DNA of 64,000 nt from an uncultured Bacteroidota bacterium. GTDB lineage: Bacteria > Bacteroidota > Bacteroidia > Bacteroidales > P3. The stretch lies in the NCBI GenBank assembly GCA_902784465.1, contig CACZUZ010000005.1, forward strand, positions 1 through 64,000, written 5' to 3'. Below are positions 1-8,232 of the stretch, piece by piece (the stretch's first letter is position 1; each line of letters starts with the position of its first letter). Under the pieces are notes generated by a model. That model ran no database searches. It worked only from the letters and a program-made list of their open reading frames with translations, and was not told the origin of the DNA. Position numbers and translations under genes: made by a program.

Positions 1-465
1 ACCTATATATGGGTGGTTGTTCCGATGAAAGGCTATTCGGCAATCGCAGGCAGCGTGGCACTCTGCATCATGATGGTTCCGCTTATCGTTCGTTCAACAG
101 AAGAGACCCTGAAGATTCTTCCAGCATCACTCAAGGAGGCGGGATTGGCTCTCGGAGGCAACAAGGCACGAGTGATGATGCGAGTGCAGCTGCCTGCTGC
201 GTTCGGTGGTATCTTCACAGGCATACTACTTGCCGTTTCGCGAGTAATTGGAGAGACTGCACCGCTAATGTTCACAGCTCTTGGTTGTTCGCTTATCCGC
301 TTCTCTGTTGATAAGCCCATCTCGGCAGTACCTCTGCTTATTTGGGAATTTTTCAACGACCCTAACTTGCAAGAGTTGATTTGGGGTGCATCGCTCTTCC
401 TCTTGCTATTTGTACTTGCATTAAATCTTACCGCTAAATATCTTGCAAAGAAATGGAATCAGTAA
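1..465 (+). CDS. pstA: Phosphate ABC transporter permease PstA (3' part)
   Basis: C-terminal half of the PstA inner-membrane permease of the PstSCAB high-affinity phosphate importer; the reading frame is open to the left edge, so the start is outside the window. The visible part has the permease EAA loop (a KEAGLALGG stretch, about residues 41-49 of the visible part) that docks on the ATPase, followed by [11 protein letters not shown] and a last membrane helix near the end, all typical of PstA. The stop overlaps the start of pstB by 13 nt, as expected for a pst operon. Identification is secure; only the truncation at the window edge limits it. Confidence 0.92.
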   Translation, partial: TYIWVVVPMKGYSAIAGSVALCIMMVPLIVRSTEETLKILPASLKEAGLALGGNKARVMMRVQLPAAFGGIFTGILLAVSRVIGETAPLMFTALGCSLIRFSVDKPISAVPLLIWEFFNDPNLQELIWGASLFLLLFVLALNLTAKYLAKKWNQ

Positions 466-1186
466 TACCCATACTTGAATTTAAGAAGACTTGCGTATCA
501 TATACCAAGCAAACAATGGCTGTGAAGTATGTATCGGCAGCCATCGAACGAAATACCATCACTGCTATTATGGGACCTTCCGGCTGTGGAAAGTCCACCC
601 TCCTACGCGCTGTGAACCTTATGCACAATCTCTATCAGAACATCCGTGTTGACGGCGAGATTTTGCTCAATGGCGAAAATATTCTTTTGATGGAACCAAT
701 CGATGTGCGCCGTCGTGTGGGTATGGTCTTTCAGCGTCCTGCACCATTCCCCACGATGAGCATCTATGATAATGTTTTGTCGGGATTTTCCTTGAATGGT
801 ATTAAACTTTCAAAGGCAGAAAAAGACACAACAGTTGAACGCTGTTTAAAAAGCGTAGCCCTCTGGGATGAAGTGAAGGACGTACTGAACAAGAAGGGTA
901 CATTCCTTTCTGGCGGTCAGCAGCAACGCTTATGCATTGCCCGTGCCTTGGCAATGAAGCCCGATGTGCTATTGATGGACGAACCCACATCGGCTCTTGA
1001 CCCTATCGCAACGAAACATATCGAGGAACTTTTGCTCGATCTTCAATGGGGCAGGCAAAGCGCATATCGTCAAAATCGATGTTTATGTATTTGGGGGAAC
1101 TTGTTGAGTACGGAGATACTGAAACAATGTTTACAAACCCTATTGACGAACGAACAAAGGCTTATCTGACGGGAAAGATGGGATAA
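453..1186 (+). pseudogene. pstB: Phosphate ABC transporter ATPase PstB, internal frameshifting deletion
   Basis: ATPase of the phosphate importer. Visible in order: Walker A (GPSGCGKST), Q-loop ([11 protein letters not shown]), signature LSGGQQQR and Walker B ([13 protein letters not shown]). After the helix ending ELLLDL (about position 1043) the frame changes. The normal C-terminus continues in another frame from MGQAKR at 1046 through [11 protein letters not shown] to YLTGKMG and a stop at 1184-1186. What is missing is roughly a dozen codons that in PstB carry the switch histidine (THNM). In the original frame translation runs to 1169 with an unrelated tail. A protein without the H-loop should not hydrolyse ATP. 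Either a real inactivating deletion or an assembly error; the sequence on both sides is well preserved. Confidence 0.85.
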
Positions 1187-1453
1187 GGAAGTCTTTTAAG
1201 TTCGGCAGATTTGAATTCTCTGTTCGCCATGGTAAACCTGCCCAAATACATATCTTTGTTTGTGCGATTCGATGACTTGTATTCCCGAAACAGCTGGAAT
1301 AGTGCGAAAGATGAATCATCTGCAATCCTTGGTGCCCAATTCAAAATTGGCAAATATGTAAAGATCGCTCCCAATTTCAGAATGATATTGTCAAAGACCA
1401 ATGAGACAGAAAATGTTTACACCGCATATTTGAATTGCCAATTTGGCTTTTAG
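1187..1453 (+). pseudogene. Fragment of an outer-membrane beta-barrel protein (C-terminal end)
   Basis: An open stretch follows the pstB stop directly and ends in a terminal pattern (alternating hydrophobic residues ending QFGF) typical of the last strand of an outer-membrane barrel; an ATG at 1211 is the first possible start. No signal peptide or N-terminal barrel is present, so this looks like the 3' remnant of a porin, plausibly one that accompanied the phosphate genes. Another frame at 1190-1240 also reads as barrel-like strand, suggesting a further frameshift. Weak evidence; it could be non-coding. Confidence 0.4.
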
Positions 1454-1469
1454 AGGGGTTGTAATAGTA

Positions 1470-1557
1470 TTGCAAAAAGTTGCATAATCTCCCTGTAAAA
1501 GGTTGCAAAAAGTTGTAAACAAGCACCTGTTTTATCTGCAAAAAGTTGTATATTTGC
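1470..1557 (+). promoter_or_regulatory. Three 33-bp-spaced iterons ending in a promoter
   Basis: The 12-mer TGCAAAAAGTTG occurs at 1471, 1504 and 1537, exactly 33 bp apart. The third copy abuts a Bacteroidota -7 box TATATTTGC (1549-1557), followed by the word TTTGGAAACAA and, 22 nt after the box, the ATG of the ATPase remnant at 1580. The same layout with a different iteron is at 52819-52910. Iterons this regular look like operator sites for a regulator, possibly the downstream product; that is inference. Confidence 0.75.
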
Positions 1558-1579
1558 ATTTGGAAACAACCATTACAAT

Positions 1580-2072
1580 ATGTATCAACGCAAAGTCATA
1601 CAACAACTTACAAATTGGAAGCATGAACAAAACAAACGTGCATTGCTTTTGGATGGAGCAAGACAGGTAGGCAAGACGACATGTAGGATTTGAGGAGGAA
1701 GTGACGGTTTATCCGCTCGACTTCGAGGAATTCCTATGGGCCAAGGGGATAAGCACCGATGTGATAGACTTGCTGCGTGACTGCTACCAAAAGAAACAAC
1801 CTGTGCCGCAGTTAATTCACGAACAGATAAGCCGCTACTGGCGCGAGTTTCTTGTGGTGGGCGGCATGCCCAACGTGGTGAGGACTTTTATGGAACAGGA
1901 CGACTTCCAGCAGGTGGTGAAAACTCAGCGCTCGATCATGACAACCTACAAGGCTGATATTGCCAAGTATGCCGGCAACGACAGGGTAGTGGCCAGACGG
2001 GTGCTGGATGCCATCCCGTCGGAACTGGGCAAACAGGACACTTGGCCCATGCAACGTCGATTGTTCGGGTGA
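1580..2072 (+). pseudogene. Decayed AAA ATPase of the DUF4143 family
   Basis: The first 37 codons from the ATG at 1580 read as the N-terminus of the AAA_14/DUF4143 family (MYQRKVIQQL...) with the P-loop GARQVGKT, then stop at 1692-1694. An in-frame block from about 1695 in another frame resumes with VYPLDFEEFLWA, the family's characteristic segment after the ATPase core, through VVGGMPNVV, and stops at 2072 after IPSELGKQ. About 60-80 residues between the P-loop and this block (Walker B region) and the whole C-terminal DUF4143 part after it are missing. These proteins are usually near 400 residues. Clearly a remnant; the promoter region in front is intact. Confidence 0.8.
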
Positions 2073-2110
2073 TGTCACATATCTGCCACTGTATATGTCC
2101 ATGTTTCTAT

Positions 2111-2190
2111 AAAGGATAGGGGCGGCATTGAAGGATAAGGGGCGGCATTGAAGGATAGGGGGCGGCATTGAAGGATAAGGGGCGGCATTG
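2111..2190. repeat. 20-bp tandem repeat, four units
   Basis: Four contiguous 20-bp units (roughly aaggataagg followed by ggcggcattg), differing only by an A/G in the middle. There are no spacers, so it is not a CRISPR array. It lies between the ATPase remnant and a tRNA terminator. Confidence 0.9.
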
Positions 2191-2246
2191 ATTGGGTATT
2201 CCATACAGAGAACCAACATCACCGGTCCATAAACCCTTGAAAAACA

Positions 2247-2285
2247 AAAGAGAGAAACCAAGCAAATCACTTGGTTTCTCTCTTT
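2247..2285 (-). terminator. Rho-independent terminator of tRNA-Ser
   Basis: Perfect 16-bp stem (arms 2247-2262 and 2270-2285, loop 2263-2269). Read on the minus strand, it lies just 3' of tRNA-Ser and is followed by a T-rich run. Confidence 0.85.
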
Positions 2286-2291
2286 TTCTAG

Positions 2292-2376
2292 CGGAAAGAG
2301 AGGGATTCGAACCCCCGGACCCGTGAAGGTCAACGGTTTTCAAGACCGCCGCATTCGACCGCTCTGCCATCTTTCC
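2292..2376 (-). tRNA. tRNA-Ser (anticodon UGA)
   Basis: An 85-nt class II tRNA on the minus strand. The acceptor stem GGAAAGA pairs with TCTTTCC, the anticodon loop reads CTTGAAA (anticodon TGA), there is a long variable arm, and the T-loop is GGTTCGAATCC. The discriminator is G and no CCA is encoded. Confidence 0.96.
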
Positions 2377-2386
2377 ATTTCGGTTT

Positions 2387-2395
2387 GCAAAAATA
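2387..2395 (-). promoter_or_regulatory. Promoter -7 box for tRNA-Ser
   Basis: On the minus strand TATTTTTGC, matching the Bacteroidota TAnnTTTGC box, lies 10 nt before the 5' end of tRNA-Ser. Confidence 0.6.
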
Positions 2396-2660
2396 CGAAC
2401 ATTTTCCAAACTACAAAAAAAAATCTGTCGCCAGACAACTAGCACTACTGCAAATCAACTATTTATATTTAAAATTAATAGTATTATCAGCTACTATTTT
2501 TTCAATAGTTCATAAAAAAAGAGCGATTTTTCGGAAAATCGGAGTCTTTGTTACGTAATTTGCAGGGCGGCAAGCGAGGGTGCAAAGGAAATAATACAAT
2601 CGTTTCATCACACTATATCAAATATTTAGAAGCTAATAGACAATAATTTTGAAAAAAAAT
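2396..2660. other. Intergenic region, no gene seen
   Basis: AT-rich spacer between the divergent tRNA-Ser and tRNA-Asn genes. It contains one short hairpin around 2523-2542 (CGATTTTT/GAAAATCG). No coding signal was seen on either strand. Confidence 0.6.
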
Positions 2661-2692
2661 TTTGCCATATCATAAAATTGGAGTACTTTTGC
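2661..2692 (+). promoter_or_regulatory. Promoter of the tRNA-Asn pair
   Basis: TTTG (2661-2664) and TACTTTTGC (2684-2692) form a -33/-7 pair of the Bacteroidota type, about 29 nt before the first tRNA-Asn. Confidence 0.7.
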
Positions 2693-2720
2693 ACTCGCTT
2701 TCGGAGAGAAAAGCATACAC

Positions 2721-2794
2721 TCCTCAATAGCTCAGTTGGTTAGAGCACCTGACTGTTAATCAGGGGGTCGCAGGTTCAAGTCCTGCTTGGGGAG
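2721..2794 (+). tRNA. tRNA-Asn (anticodon GUU), copy 1
   Basis: A 74-nt tRNA: acceptor TCCTCAA/TTGGGGA, D-loop AGTTGGTTAGAGC, anticodon loop CTGTTAA (GTT), T-arm GGTTCAAGTCC. Identical to the copy 105 nt downstream. Confidence 0.97.
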
Positions 2795-2825
2795 CAAAAA
2801 AAAGAAGCTCCATAGGAGTACACAC

Positions 2826-2899
2826 TCCTCAATAGCTCAGTTGGTTAGAGCACCTGACTGTTAATCAGGGGGTCGCAGGTTCAAGTCCTGCTTGGGGAG
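2826..2899 (+). tRNA. tRNA-Asn (anticodon GUU), copy 2
   Basis: Identical to the preceding tRNA-Asn and separated from it by 31 nt, so the two are co-transcribed as a recent tandem duplication. Confidence 0.97.
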
Positions 2900-2900
2900 C

Positions 2901-2930
2901 AAAAAGGTACTGAAAAATCAGTACCTTTTT
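2901..2930 (+). terminator. Terminator of the tRNA-Asn operon
   Basis: Stem GGTACTGA/TCAGTACC (2906-2913 and 2918-2925) flanked by five A and five T, starting one base after the second tRNA. Confidence 0.9.
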
Positions 2931-3007
2931 CTGATTATCATGGTATGATTGCCATACAATAATTCATCCACTTTTGTGCTGCCCAGATAGCAAGACCTGG
3001 CTTATCG

Positions 3008-3313
3008 ATGCCATACATTAACATCCAGGCAGCATCGTCAAACAAAAAAAATATCATTCTGAAAACAACCATTGTAATCCTGTTATCGGCTCTCGTCGTG
3101 GTGTTGCTCTGCTTCGCCGGCCTGGGAATAAAAATACTTCTCAAGCCTCGCGGCGAGTTCAAACGGCATTGCAGCAGCATAGACCCCTATACGGGTGAAG
3201 GGGGTGGATGTGTGTGTGCCAACGCGAAGTCTGCGGCATGCAACAAAAGCAACAAGCATCCGTACCAGCCATTGGATGTCAACGAGAACCTGATGAAAGA
3301 GCTACAGGGATAA
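3008..3313 (+). CDS. Small single-pass membrane protein with Cys cluster
   Basis: A protein of 101 residues with a short cytoplasmic N-terminus, one hydrophobic helix (about residues 20-43) and a polar tail holding five cysteines (one at about 55, then CVC, C and C further on) and glycines between them. The Cys spacing faintly recalls small membrane iron-sulfur maturation proteins such as NqrM, but I do not recognise the family with confidence. No promoter of the standard type was found directly upstream, and the following gene begins 38 nt later on the same strand, so the two could be co-transcribed. The start is the only ATG before the membrane helix. Confidence 0.6.
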   Translation: MPYINIQAASSNKKNIILKTTIVILLSALVVVLLCFAGLGIKILLKPRGEFKRHCSSIDPYTGEGGGCVCANAKSAACNKSNKHPYQPLDVNENLMKELQG

Positions 3314-3350
3314 CTGTCGATTACGATAACAGTCTCAAAATAATAACGAA

Positions 3351-4379
3351 ATGAACCTCAAGACTATAATTGCTTTTGTTTTCTCACTTTTCAGTCTCTC
3401 CGCCATTGCGCAGGAAATCATTTGGAGCGACGGCTTCGAAAGCGACGAAACCGAATGGCTCTTCTACGACAACGACGGGGATGGACGCAACTGGATAATC
3501 TCCGACATCAATCCAAGCAACGGACTCCATTGCCTGTTTGGTGGATACAGCCCAACGGCAGAAGACAACTGGGCTGTCAGCCCCGCCATAGCTCTCCCCA
3601 ACGATGGCAACATGATTACCGTGGAGTGGCAGGTTTTCGCCCACACAAACTACGTTGAGAGCTACGAGCTGCGGGTCACCTGCGGGGATGCTGAGGATTT
3701 GGAGGGATATGACTCAATTTTCAGCGAGAGCGTCACAGGAGGCTACTTCGCGCGCGAGGTGGACATTACAGCCTACGCCGGACGTACTATACGTATCGCC
3801 ATCCGCCACCTAAGTCATAACCAAAACTTTATATGCATCGACGAGGTAGGCATCAAGCACCATGAGCAGCTGCCGCCCCAACCTCCCATTGTCGACATAG
3901 TGGCGCCCACCAGCGCTTTTGCCGGAGAAGAGGTGACGCTGACCGCTCAGTGCGAGAACGCAGAACGCTTCCACTGGGATATCGAAGGTGCCACGCCATC
4001 CAATCCTGAAGGCAGAACCACAAAAGCCAGATGGGTGAACGAAGGACGATACCGCATCTCGCTGACTGCAACCAACGCAGAGGGAGGCACAACGGTAGAC
4101 CGCATCATATCGATTGTTTCAAAGAATGAGGCAAGAGAGGTCGCCGCAGTGACGGAGTCTCCCCTAATCTACCCATGTCCTGCCAAAGACCTTGTCGCCA
4201 CCGACCTGAGTCCCGTTATCGAGATGAGTATCGTCGATGCCTCGGGACGCACAGTAGCCGGCAGCGGATGCAACAAAGTGGACATATCGGGACTGCCTGA
4301 CGGCATCTACACCGCCAAGATTGTGACAAGCGATGGCATCATCACCAAAAGATTTGTCAAAACAGCAGGAAGTCGATAA
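3351..4379 (+). CDS. T9SS-exported protein with adhesin and PKD domains
   Basis: A 342-residue exported protein. A signal peptide (cleavage near SAIA-QE, residue 20) is followed by a cleaved-adhesin/choice-of-anchor J beta-sandwich (about 24-170; DGFES near the start, NWAVSPAI in the middle), a PKD-like domain (about 178-256) and a C-terminal sorting domain of the type IX secretion system (about 270-342: VDASGR, GLPDGIYTAKI, KRFVK). Such proteins are carried to the surface and attached or released after cleavage of the tail. The ligand cannot be told from sequence. The 3' end overlaps the convergent nnrD gene by 23 nt. Confidence 0.88.
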   Translation: MNLKTIIAFVFSLFSLSAIAQEIIWSDGFESDETEWLFYDNDGDGRNWIISDINPSNGLHCLFGGYSPTAEDNWAVSPAIALPNDGNMITVEWQVFAHTNYVESYELRVTCGDAEDLEGYDSIFSESVTGGYFAREVDITAYAGRTIRIAIRHLSHNQNFICIDEVGIKHHEQLPPQPPIVDIVAPTSAFAGEEVTLTAQCENAERFHWDIEGATPSNPEGRTTKARWVNEGRYRISLTATNAEGGTTVDRIISIVSKNEAREVAAVTESPLIYPCPAKDLVATDLSPVIEMSIVDASGRTVAGSGCNKVDISGLPDGIYTAKIVTSDGIITKRFVKTAGSR

Positions 4380-5202
4380 TGTCGGATGCTATCAGCGAGG
4401 CCTGAGGGCGACGCGAAGCTGCGACATCGCCGGCATGGCCATGAAGGTAGACGGCATGGGCAACCAATTTCTGACAATACTCCACAGGCGAAAGGCCTTC
4501 ATAGCGTTCGGGCATCAAACCATGCGACGTATAGGCTTGGCTCTGCGCCAGCAAAGAGAGAATGACTCCCGTCAGCACATCGCCGCTGCCAGCGGTGGCC
4601 ATGCCAGGATTGCCCGACGAGTTCTTGATCGGCCCCAAACGTGGGGCAAAAATGGTTGTCCGATGCCCTTTCCTGACAATGAAAAGTTCGTGGAGGTCGC
4701 TCATCTGCTGGGTGCCGGCATCAGCGAAAAGGCGACGGTACTCCATCTCATGGGGCGTAAGCACAGCATGACGTACAGCATGCATCATCTCCGGCATCGA
4801 GGACAGGATGTTGAGACCATCTGCATCGATGACGAGCGGCGGGACGGAGCTGAGTGACGAACGCTGCGAAACCAATTGGGCGAAAGCCTCTCGAGTGCGT
4901 TGGCCGGTTCCCAGCCCAGGCCCCACAGCTAGGGCATCGTAGCGACCGATGTCGGCTGGCAACGAGGTGAAGACCTCCTCGTCATGGTCGACGGAGAGCA
5001 TCGCCTCGGGGAGAGCTGTCTGCATGATGCCGACACCGCAGCGAGGCACATGGACGGTCAACAGCCCGACGCCGCTCCTGAGACAGGCACGAGCTGCAAG
5101 TATGGCGGCACCCATCTTGCCACAGCTGCCGGCAATAAGCAGTGCATGGCCGTAGTGGCCTTTATGGCTCTCGGGGGCTCTATCGTATAGGAAAGGGAAC
5201 AT
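4357..5202 (-). CDS. nnrD: ADP-dependent NAD(P)H-hydrate dehydratase
   Basis: Repairs hydrated NAD(P)H by ATP/ADP-dependent dehydration in the cytosol. The ribokinase-like carbohydrate-kinase domain spans the protein: SHKGHYGHALLIAGS near the N-terminus, a VGPGLG loop, the DADGLN motif, LTPHEMEY and the catalytic GNPGMATAGSGDVLTG. The NAD(P)HX epimerase domain (NnrE) that is often fused to it is absent. I chose the ATG at 5202 (MFPFLYDR...) because the next upstream in-frame ATG (5244) lies inside the terminator hairpin of the preceding gene; with that start the protein would be 295 residues. Its 3' end overlaps the convergent T9SS gene. Confidence 0.9.
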   Translation of the reverse strand: MFPFLYDRAPESHKGHYGHALLIAGSCGKMGAAILAARACLRSGVGLLTVHVPRCGVGIMQTALPEAMLSVDHDEEVFTSLPADIGRYDALAVGPGLGTGQRTREAFAQLVSQRSSLSSVPPLVIDADGLNILSSMPEMMHAVRHAVLTPHEMEYRRLFADAGTQQMSDLHELFIVRKGHRTTIFAPRLGPIKNSSGNPGMATAGSGDVLTGVILSLLAQSQAYTSHGLMPERYEGLSPVEYCQKLVAHAVYLHGHAGDVAASRRPQASLIASDIIDFLLF

Positions 5203-5207
5203 AGGCA

Positions 5208-5247
5208 AAAAAAAGGATGGCAACATGAAAATGCATGCTGCCATCCT
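5208..5247 (-). terminator. Terminator of the M16 peptidase gene
   Basis: Hairpin with arms around 5215-5222 and 5239-5246 (GGATGGCA type), followed on the minus strand by eight T. It lies 17 nt after the M16 stop and immediately before the preferred nnrD start, and may also act as an attenuator of nnrD. Confidence 0.8.
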
Positions 5248-5263
5248 AGAAAAGTGAAATAGA

Positions 5264-8113
5264 TTAGTTTTCGGGTTTCAAAGTACCTACAGCGTAATGT
5301 CCAAGGTCGAAATATTTCTTGGCAAGGCGCTTGAGGTCTTTGGTAGTGATGCTGTTGACCATAGCCTCATAGTCGGCCACATTGGCGTCGCGGCTCTCAT
5401 TGTACATCTTGGAACCAAGTATCTGACCCATCCAGAAACCATTCTCCTGGACGCGGGTTTCACGCTCCTTGATCAGCTGTTTCTTTACCTTCTCGAGAAC
5501 CTCCTTGGAGCAGCCTTTCTTGCGGCACTCTTTGATGAGGTCGATAGCGGCCTTCTCTACGCTGGCGCAATTCTCAGGCGCGCACTGCAGATAGAACATC
5601 CAGCTGACAGAGCCGTCGAAATCGATGTCGTAGCTGGCGGTAGCGTATGGGCTGTAGGTCTCGCCCATCTTCTCGCGGATAACCTCGGTGGTACGTATCT
5701 GAAGAGCCTCGCCAAGAGCGCTGACAGCTATACGCTCACGAAGGTCGGCCTTATTCTCAAATCCCTTGGTCTCGCCCATGACGATGACCATACCCTGCTT
5801 GTCGGTACCGGCAAGGGTAAGGCTATGGTTGACACCGGAAGCTATCTCAGGATCCTTGTCGATAGCCTTCTCGCCTTTCTGCTTGCCGTTGCAAGGCAGG
5901 ATGTTGAGATACTTGGCGATAGTGTTGATGTCGTCATCGCTGATGTTGCCAACGAAGATGAAAGTCTGGGTGCTGGCATCGGCGAAACGTTCTGCGTAGA
6001 CCTGATAGACGCGGTCGAAATCAATGCCGTTGATATCCTTCTCGGTGGGCATGATGACAAGGCGCGGGTTGTGGTTGTAGGCCATCTCGTAGAAATCCTT
6101 CATGAATTTGGCCTGCGGGTTGGCGGCGGCCATGCGGACCTGGGTGTGGAGAGCCTCGATGTTGCGGTCGAACGACTCGCGGTCCTTGCGGGGAGCCTCA
6201 TAGTAGAGGTCGACGAGCTGGAGCATGGTTTCGAGGTCTTTGGGTACGCAGCTGCCAGAGAAGCCCTGTGTGGTGCCGCTGATGTAGGGGCTGCAACTTA
6301 CGGTCTTGCCCTGGAGTTTCTTGCTGAGCTGTGTGCTGCTGAAGTTGCCGATACCGGCATCGTCAACCAAACCGTCGACCTGTCCGACAGCATAAGCCTC
6401 GGCGTCGCTATAGAGGTTGGAACCGCCAAAGGAGAAGCTGCGCATCTGGATTTCGTCCTCTTTGTAGTTGGTTTTCTTGATGATGAAATGGATACCATTG
6501 GGAGTGACGTACTCGGTATAGCCGAGGACACTGTTGGAGGCTACCTGGGTGGGGGTGCAATCTTTGACCTCTTTGCTGAAGAGAGGCTCATCCTTGTAGG
6601 TGTCAATCCACGGCTCTGTCTTGACGGTCTTGTTGTCGGCAACAACCTTGAGGATCTCGGCTTTGGTGGGGATTTTGTAGCCCTCTTTTTCGGGAGCGGT
6701 GAGGATATAGATGAAATTCTCGTCGGTAATCCAGTCCTTCACGACAGCATTAACCTCTTCGAGTTTGATTTCGGGCATGAACTCACGGGCGTAGGCGTCT
6801 TCCTGACGGATGCCGGGGATGACCTCACCCTCGAGGAAGTGGTTGGTATACTCCTGGGCGAAGTTGTTGCTTTGGGTCTTGTTGAGCTCTTTTGCCTGTT
6901 TGCGGTAGTGCTCAAGCATGCTCTCTTTGGCGCGGTCTAGCTCGGGCTGGAGGAAGCCATGCTCGTCGACGCGCTTCATCTCCATGAGGAGCTTGGCGGT
7001 AGCCTCATCGATGCGGTTATCCTTGGGATAGGCAGAGAGGAAGAAGCCGTCGGTGTGCTTGCCGATGAATCCGCCGTAGCCGCCACCAGCATAGAGGAAG
7101 GGGGCGCTGGCCTTCTCGGCCATGTCAGCAAAACGGGCATTGATGATAGAGGTGGCAAGCTCGCGAACCAGCATTTGGCGATAGTCGCCAACCTTGCCGG
7201 TGGGGGCTTTCTTGTGTTTCCAAATCATCTGGATGCCAGCCGAGGAGGCCTCCTTGTCGGTAGCGATTGCAACGAGGGGCTCTTTGTTGCCAGGCACATC
7301 ATAGTCGGGACGAGCCTTGGGGTTGGCGGGCATCTTGTTGTCGGTGAAATACTCTTTCACTTTGGCTTCCATCTTGTCGACATCGAAGTCGCCAACGATG
7401 ATGACAGCCTGCAGGTCAGGACGATACCAGTCCTCATAGAAGCGGACGATAGTGGGGCGTTTGAAGTTGAGGAGCACCTCTTCGGTTCCGATAGGAATGC
7501 GGTCGGCATAGCGGGAACCCTGGAGCATGATGGGCCAGTACTGTTTCTGGAGACGGTCCTGGGCACCGAGACGGCCACGCCATTCCTCGATGATGACACC
7601 GCGCTCGGCATCGATTTCGCCAGCGTCCATAAGGAGCTTGGAGGCCCATCCGTCGAGAATCTTTATACCCATCTCGATCATCTCGTCATCGTTGGGCATA
7701 TTGACATAGTAGACAGTCTCGTCGAAGCTGGTCCATGCGTTCACATGGCCACCGAACTGTACTCCCTTGGCCTGGAGCTTGCTGATAAGCTCGTTGTGGG
7801 GATAGTACTCTGTGCCGTTGAAGGCCATGTGCTCTGTGAAGTGAGCAAGGCCGCGCTGGTCTTCGTCTTCCATGACGGAACCGGCATTGACGGCTAGACG
7901 GAACTGGATGCGACCTTCGGGCTTCTTGTTGGAACGCAGGTAGTAGGTGATACCATTGTCCAGCTTGCCCATGCGCACTTTCTTGTCGATAGGCACATTG
8001 GCATTCAGGTCACTTTTTTTCTCTTTCTTGCTGCCGCCCATGCCGACCTGAGCGAAGCTCATGCCTGCTGCAGCAAACAAAAAGAGCAGCATTACAAAAA
8101 GTTGTTTTTTCAT
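5264..8113 (-). CDS. M16 family zinc metallopeptidase (insulinase/PqqL-like)
   Basis: A 949-residue exported peptidase with a signal peptide (cleavage near residue 21, SFAQ). The inverted zinc motif HFTEH is at residues 91-95 (zinc ligands H91 and H95, catalytic E94), with the downstream glutamate ligand in ERGVIIEEW about 80 residues later. Two M16 halves and the C-terminal inactive repeat are all present, which is the usual two-lobe arrangement that encloses peptides of limited size. Full length for the family. It has its own promoter and terminator and so is probably monocistronic. Substrate unknown. Confidence 0.93.
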   Translation of the reverse strand: MKKQLFVMLLFLFAAAGMSFAQVGMGGSKKEKKSDLNANVPIDKKVRMGKLDNGITYYLRSNKKPEGRIQFRLAVNAGSVMEDEDQRGLAHFTEHMAFNGTEYYPHNELISKLQAKGVQFGGHVNAWTSFDETVYYVNMPNDDEMIEMGIKILDGWASKLLMDAGEIDAERGVIIEEWRGRLGAQDRLQKQYWPIMLQGSRYADRIPIGTEEVLLNFKRPTIVRFYEDWYRPDLQAVIIVGDFDVDKMEAKVKEYFTDNKMPANPKARPDYDVPGNKEPLVAIATDKEASSAGIQMIWKHKKAPTGKVGDYRQMLVRELATSIINARFADMAEKASAPFLYAGGGYGGFIGKHTDGFFLSAYPKDNRIDEATAKLLMEMKRVDEHGFLQPELDRAKESMLEHYRKQAKELNKTQSNNFAQEYTNHFLEGEVIPGIRQEDAYAREFMPEIKLEEVNAVVKDWITDENFIYILTAPEKEGYKIPTKAEILKVVADNKTVKTEPWIDTYKDEPLFSKEVKDCTPTQVASNSVLGYTEYVTPNGIHFIIKKTNYKEDEIQMRSFSFGGSNLYSDAEAYAVGQVDGLVDDAGIGNFSSTQLSKKLQGKTVSCSPYISGTTQGFSGSCVPKDLETMLQLVDLYYEAPRKDRESFDRNIEALHTQVRMAAANPQAKFMKDFYEMAYNHNPRLVIMPTEKDINGIDFDRVYQVYAERFADASTQTFIFVGNISDDDINTIAKYLNILPCNGKQKGEKAIDKDPEIASGVNHSLTLAGTDKQGMVIVMGETKGFENKADLRERIAVSALGEALQIRTTEVIREKMGETYSPYATASYDIDFDGSVSWMFYLQCAPENCASVEKAAIDLIKECRKKGCSKEVLEKVKKQLIKERETRVQENGFWMGQILGSKMYNESRDANVADYEAMVNSITTKDLKRLAKKYFDLGHYAVGTLKPEN

Positions 8114-8164
8114 TTTTAATTGTATTTTAATTTATTATATATGATTTTTGCTTTAGTTGGCAAT

Positions 8165-8173
8165 GCAAAGATA
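8165..8173 (-). promoter_or_regulatory. Promoter -7 box of the M16 peptidase gene
   Basis: TATCTTTGC on the minus strand, 52 nt before the ATG at 8113. Confidence 0.75.
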
Positions 8174-8232
8174 ACATTTTTTTTCAACAACATAACAATA
8201 CACGTCCGACAATGCAGAAATATTACAGGCAA

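Noticed and set aside
16..1453. Deliberate programmed frameshift in pstB
   Set aside because: The protein part containing the H-loop is missing, so no frameshift during translation could restore a normal PstB.
2111..2190. Possible CRISPR array
   Set aside because: The units are 20 bp and directly joined; there are no spacers and no cas genes in the window.
2292..2899. tRNA genes as integration site of a genomic island
   Set aside because: No integrase and no partial tRNA copy elsewhere in the window; the defence island is 50 kb away.
5297..6940. Long open frame (547 codons) on the plus strand
   Set aside because: It lies fully opposite the M16 peptidase gene, has no domain or start signals and reflects the GC-rich codon bias of the real gene.
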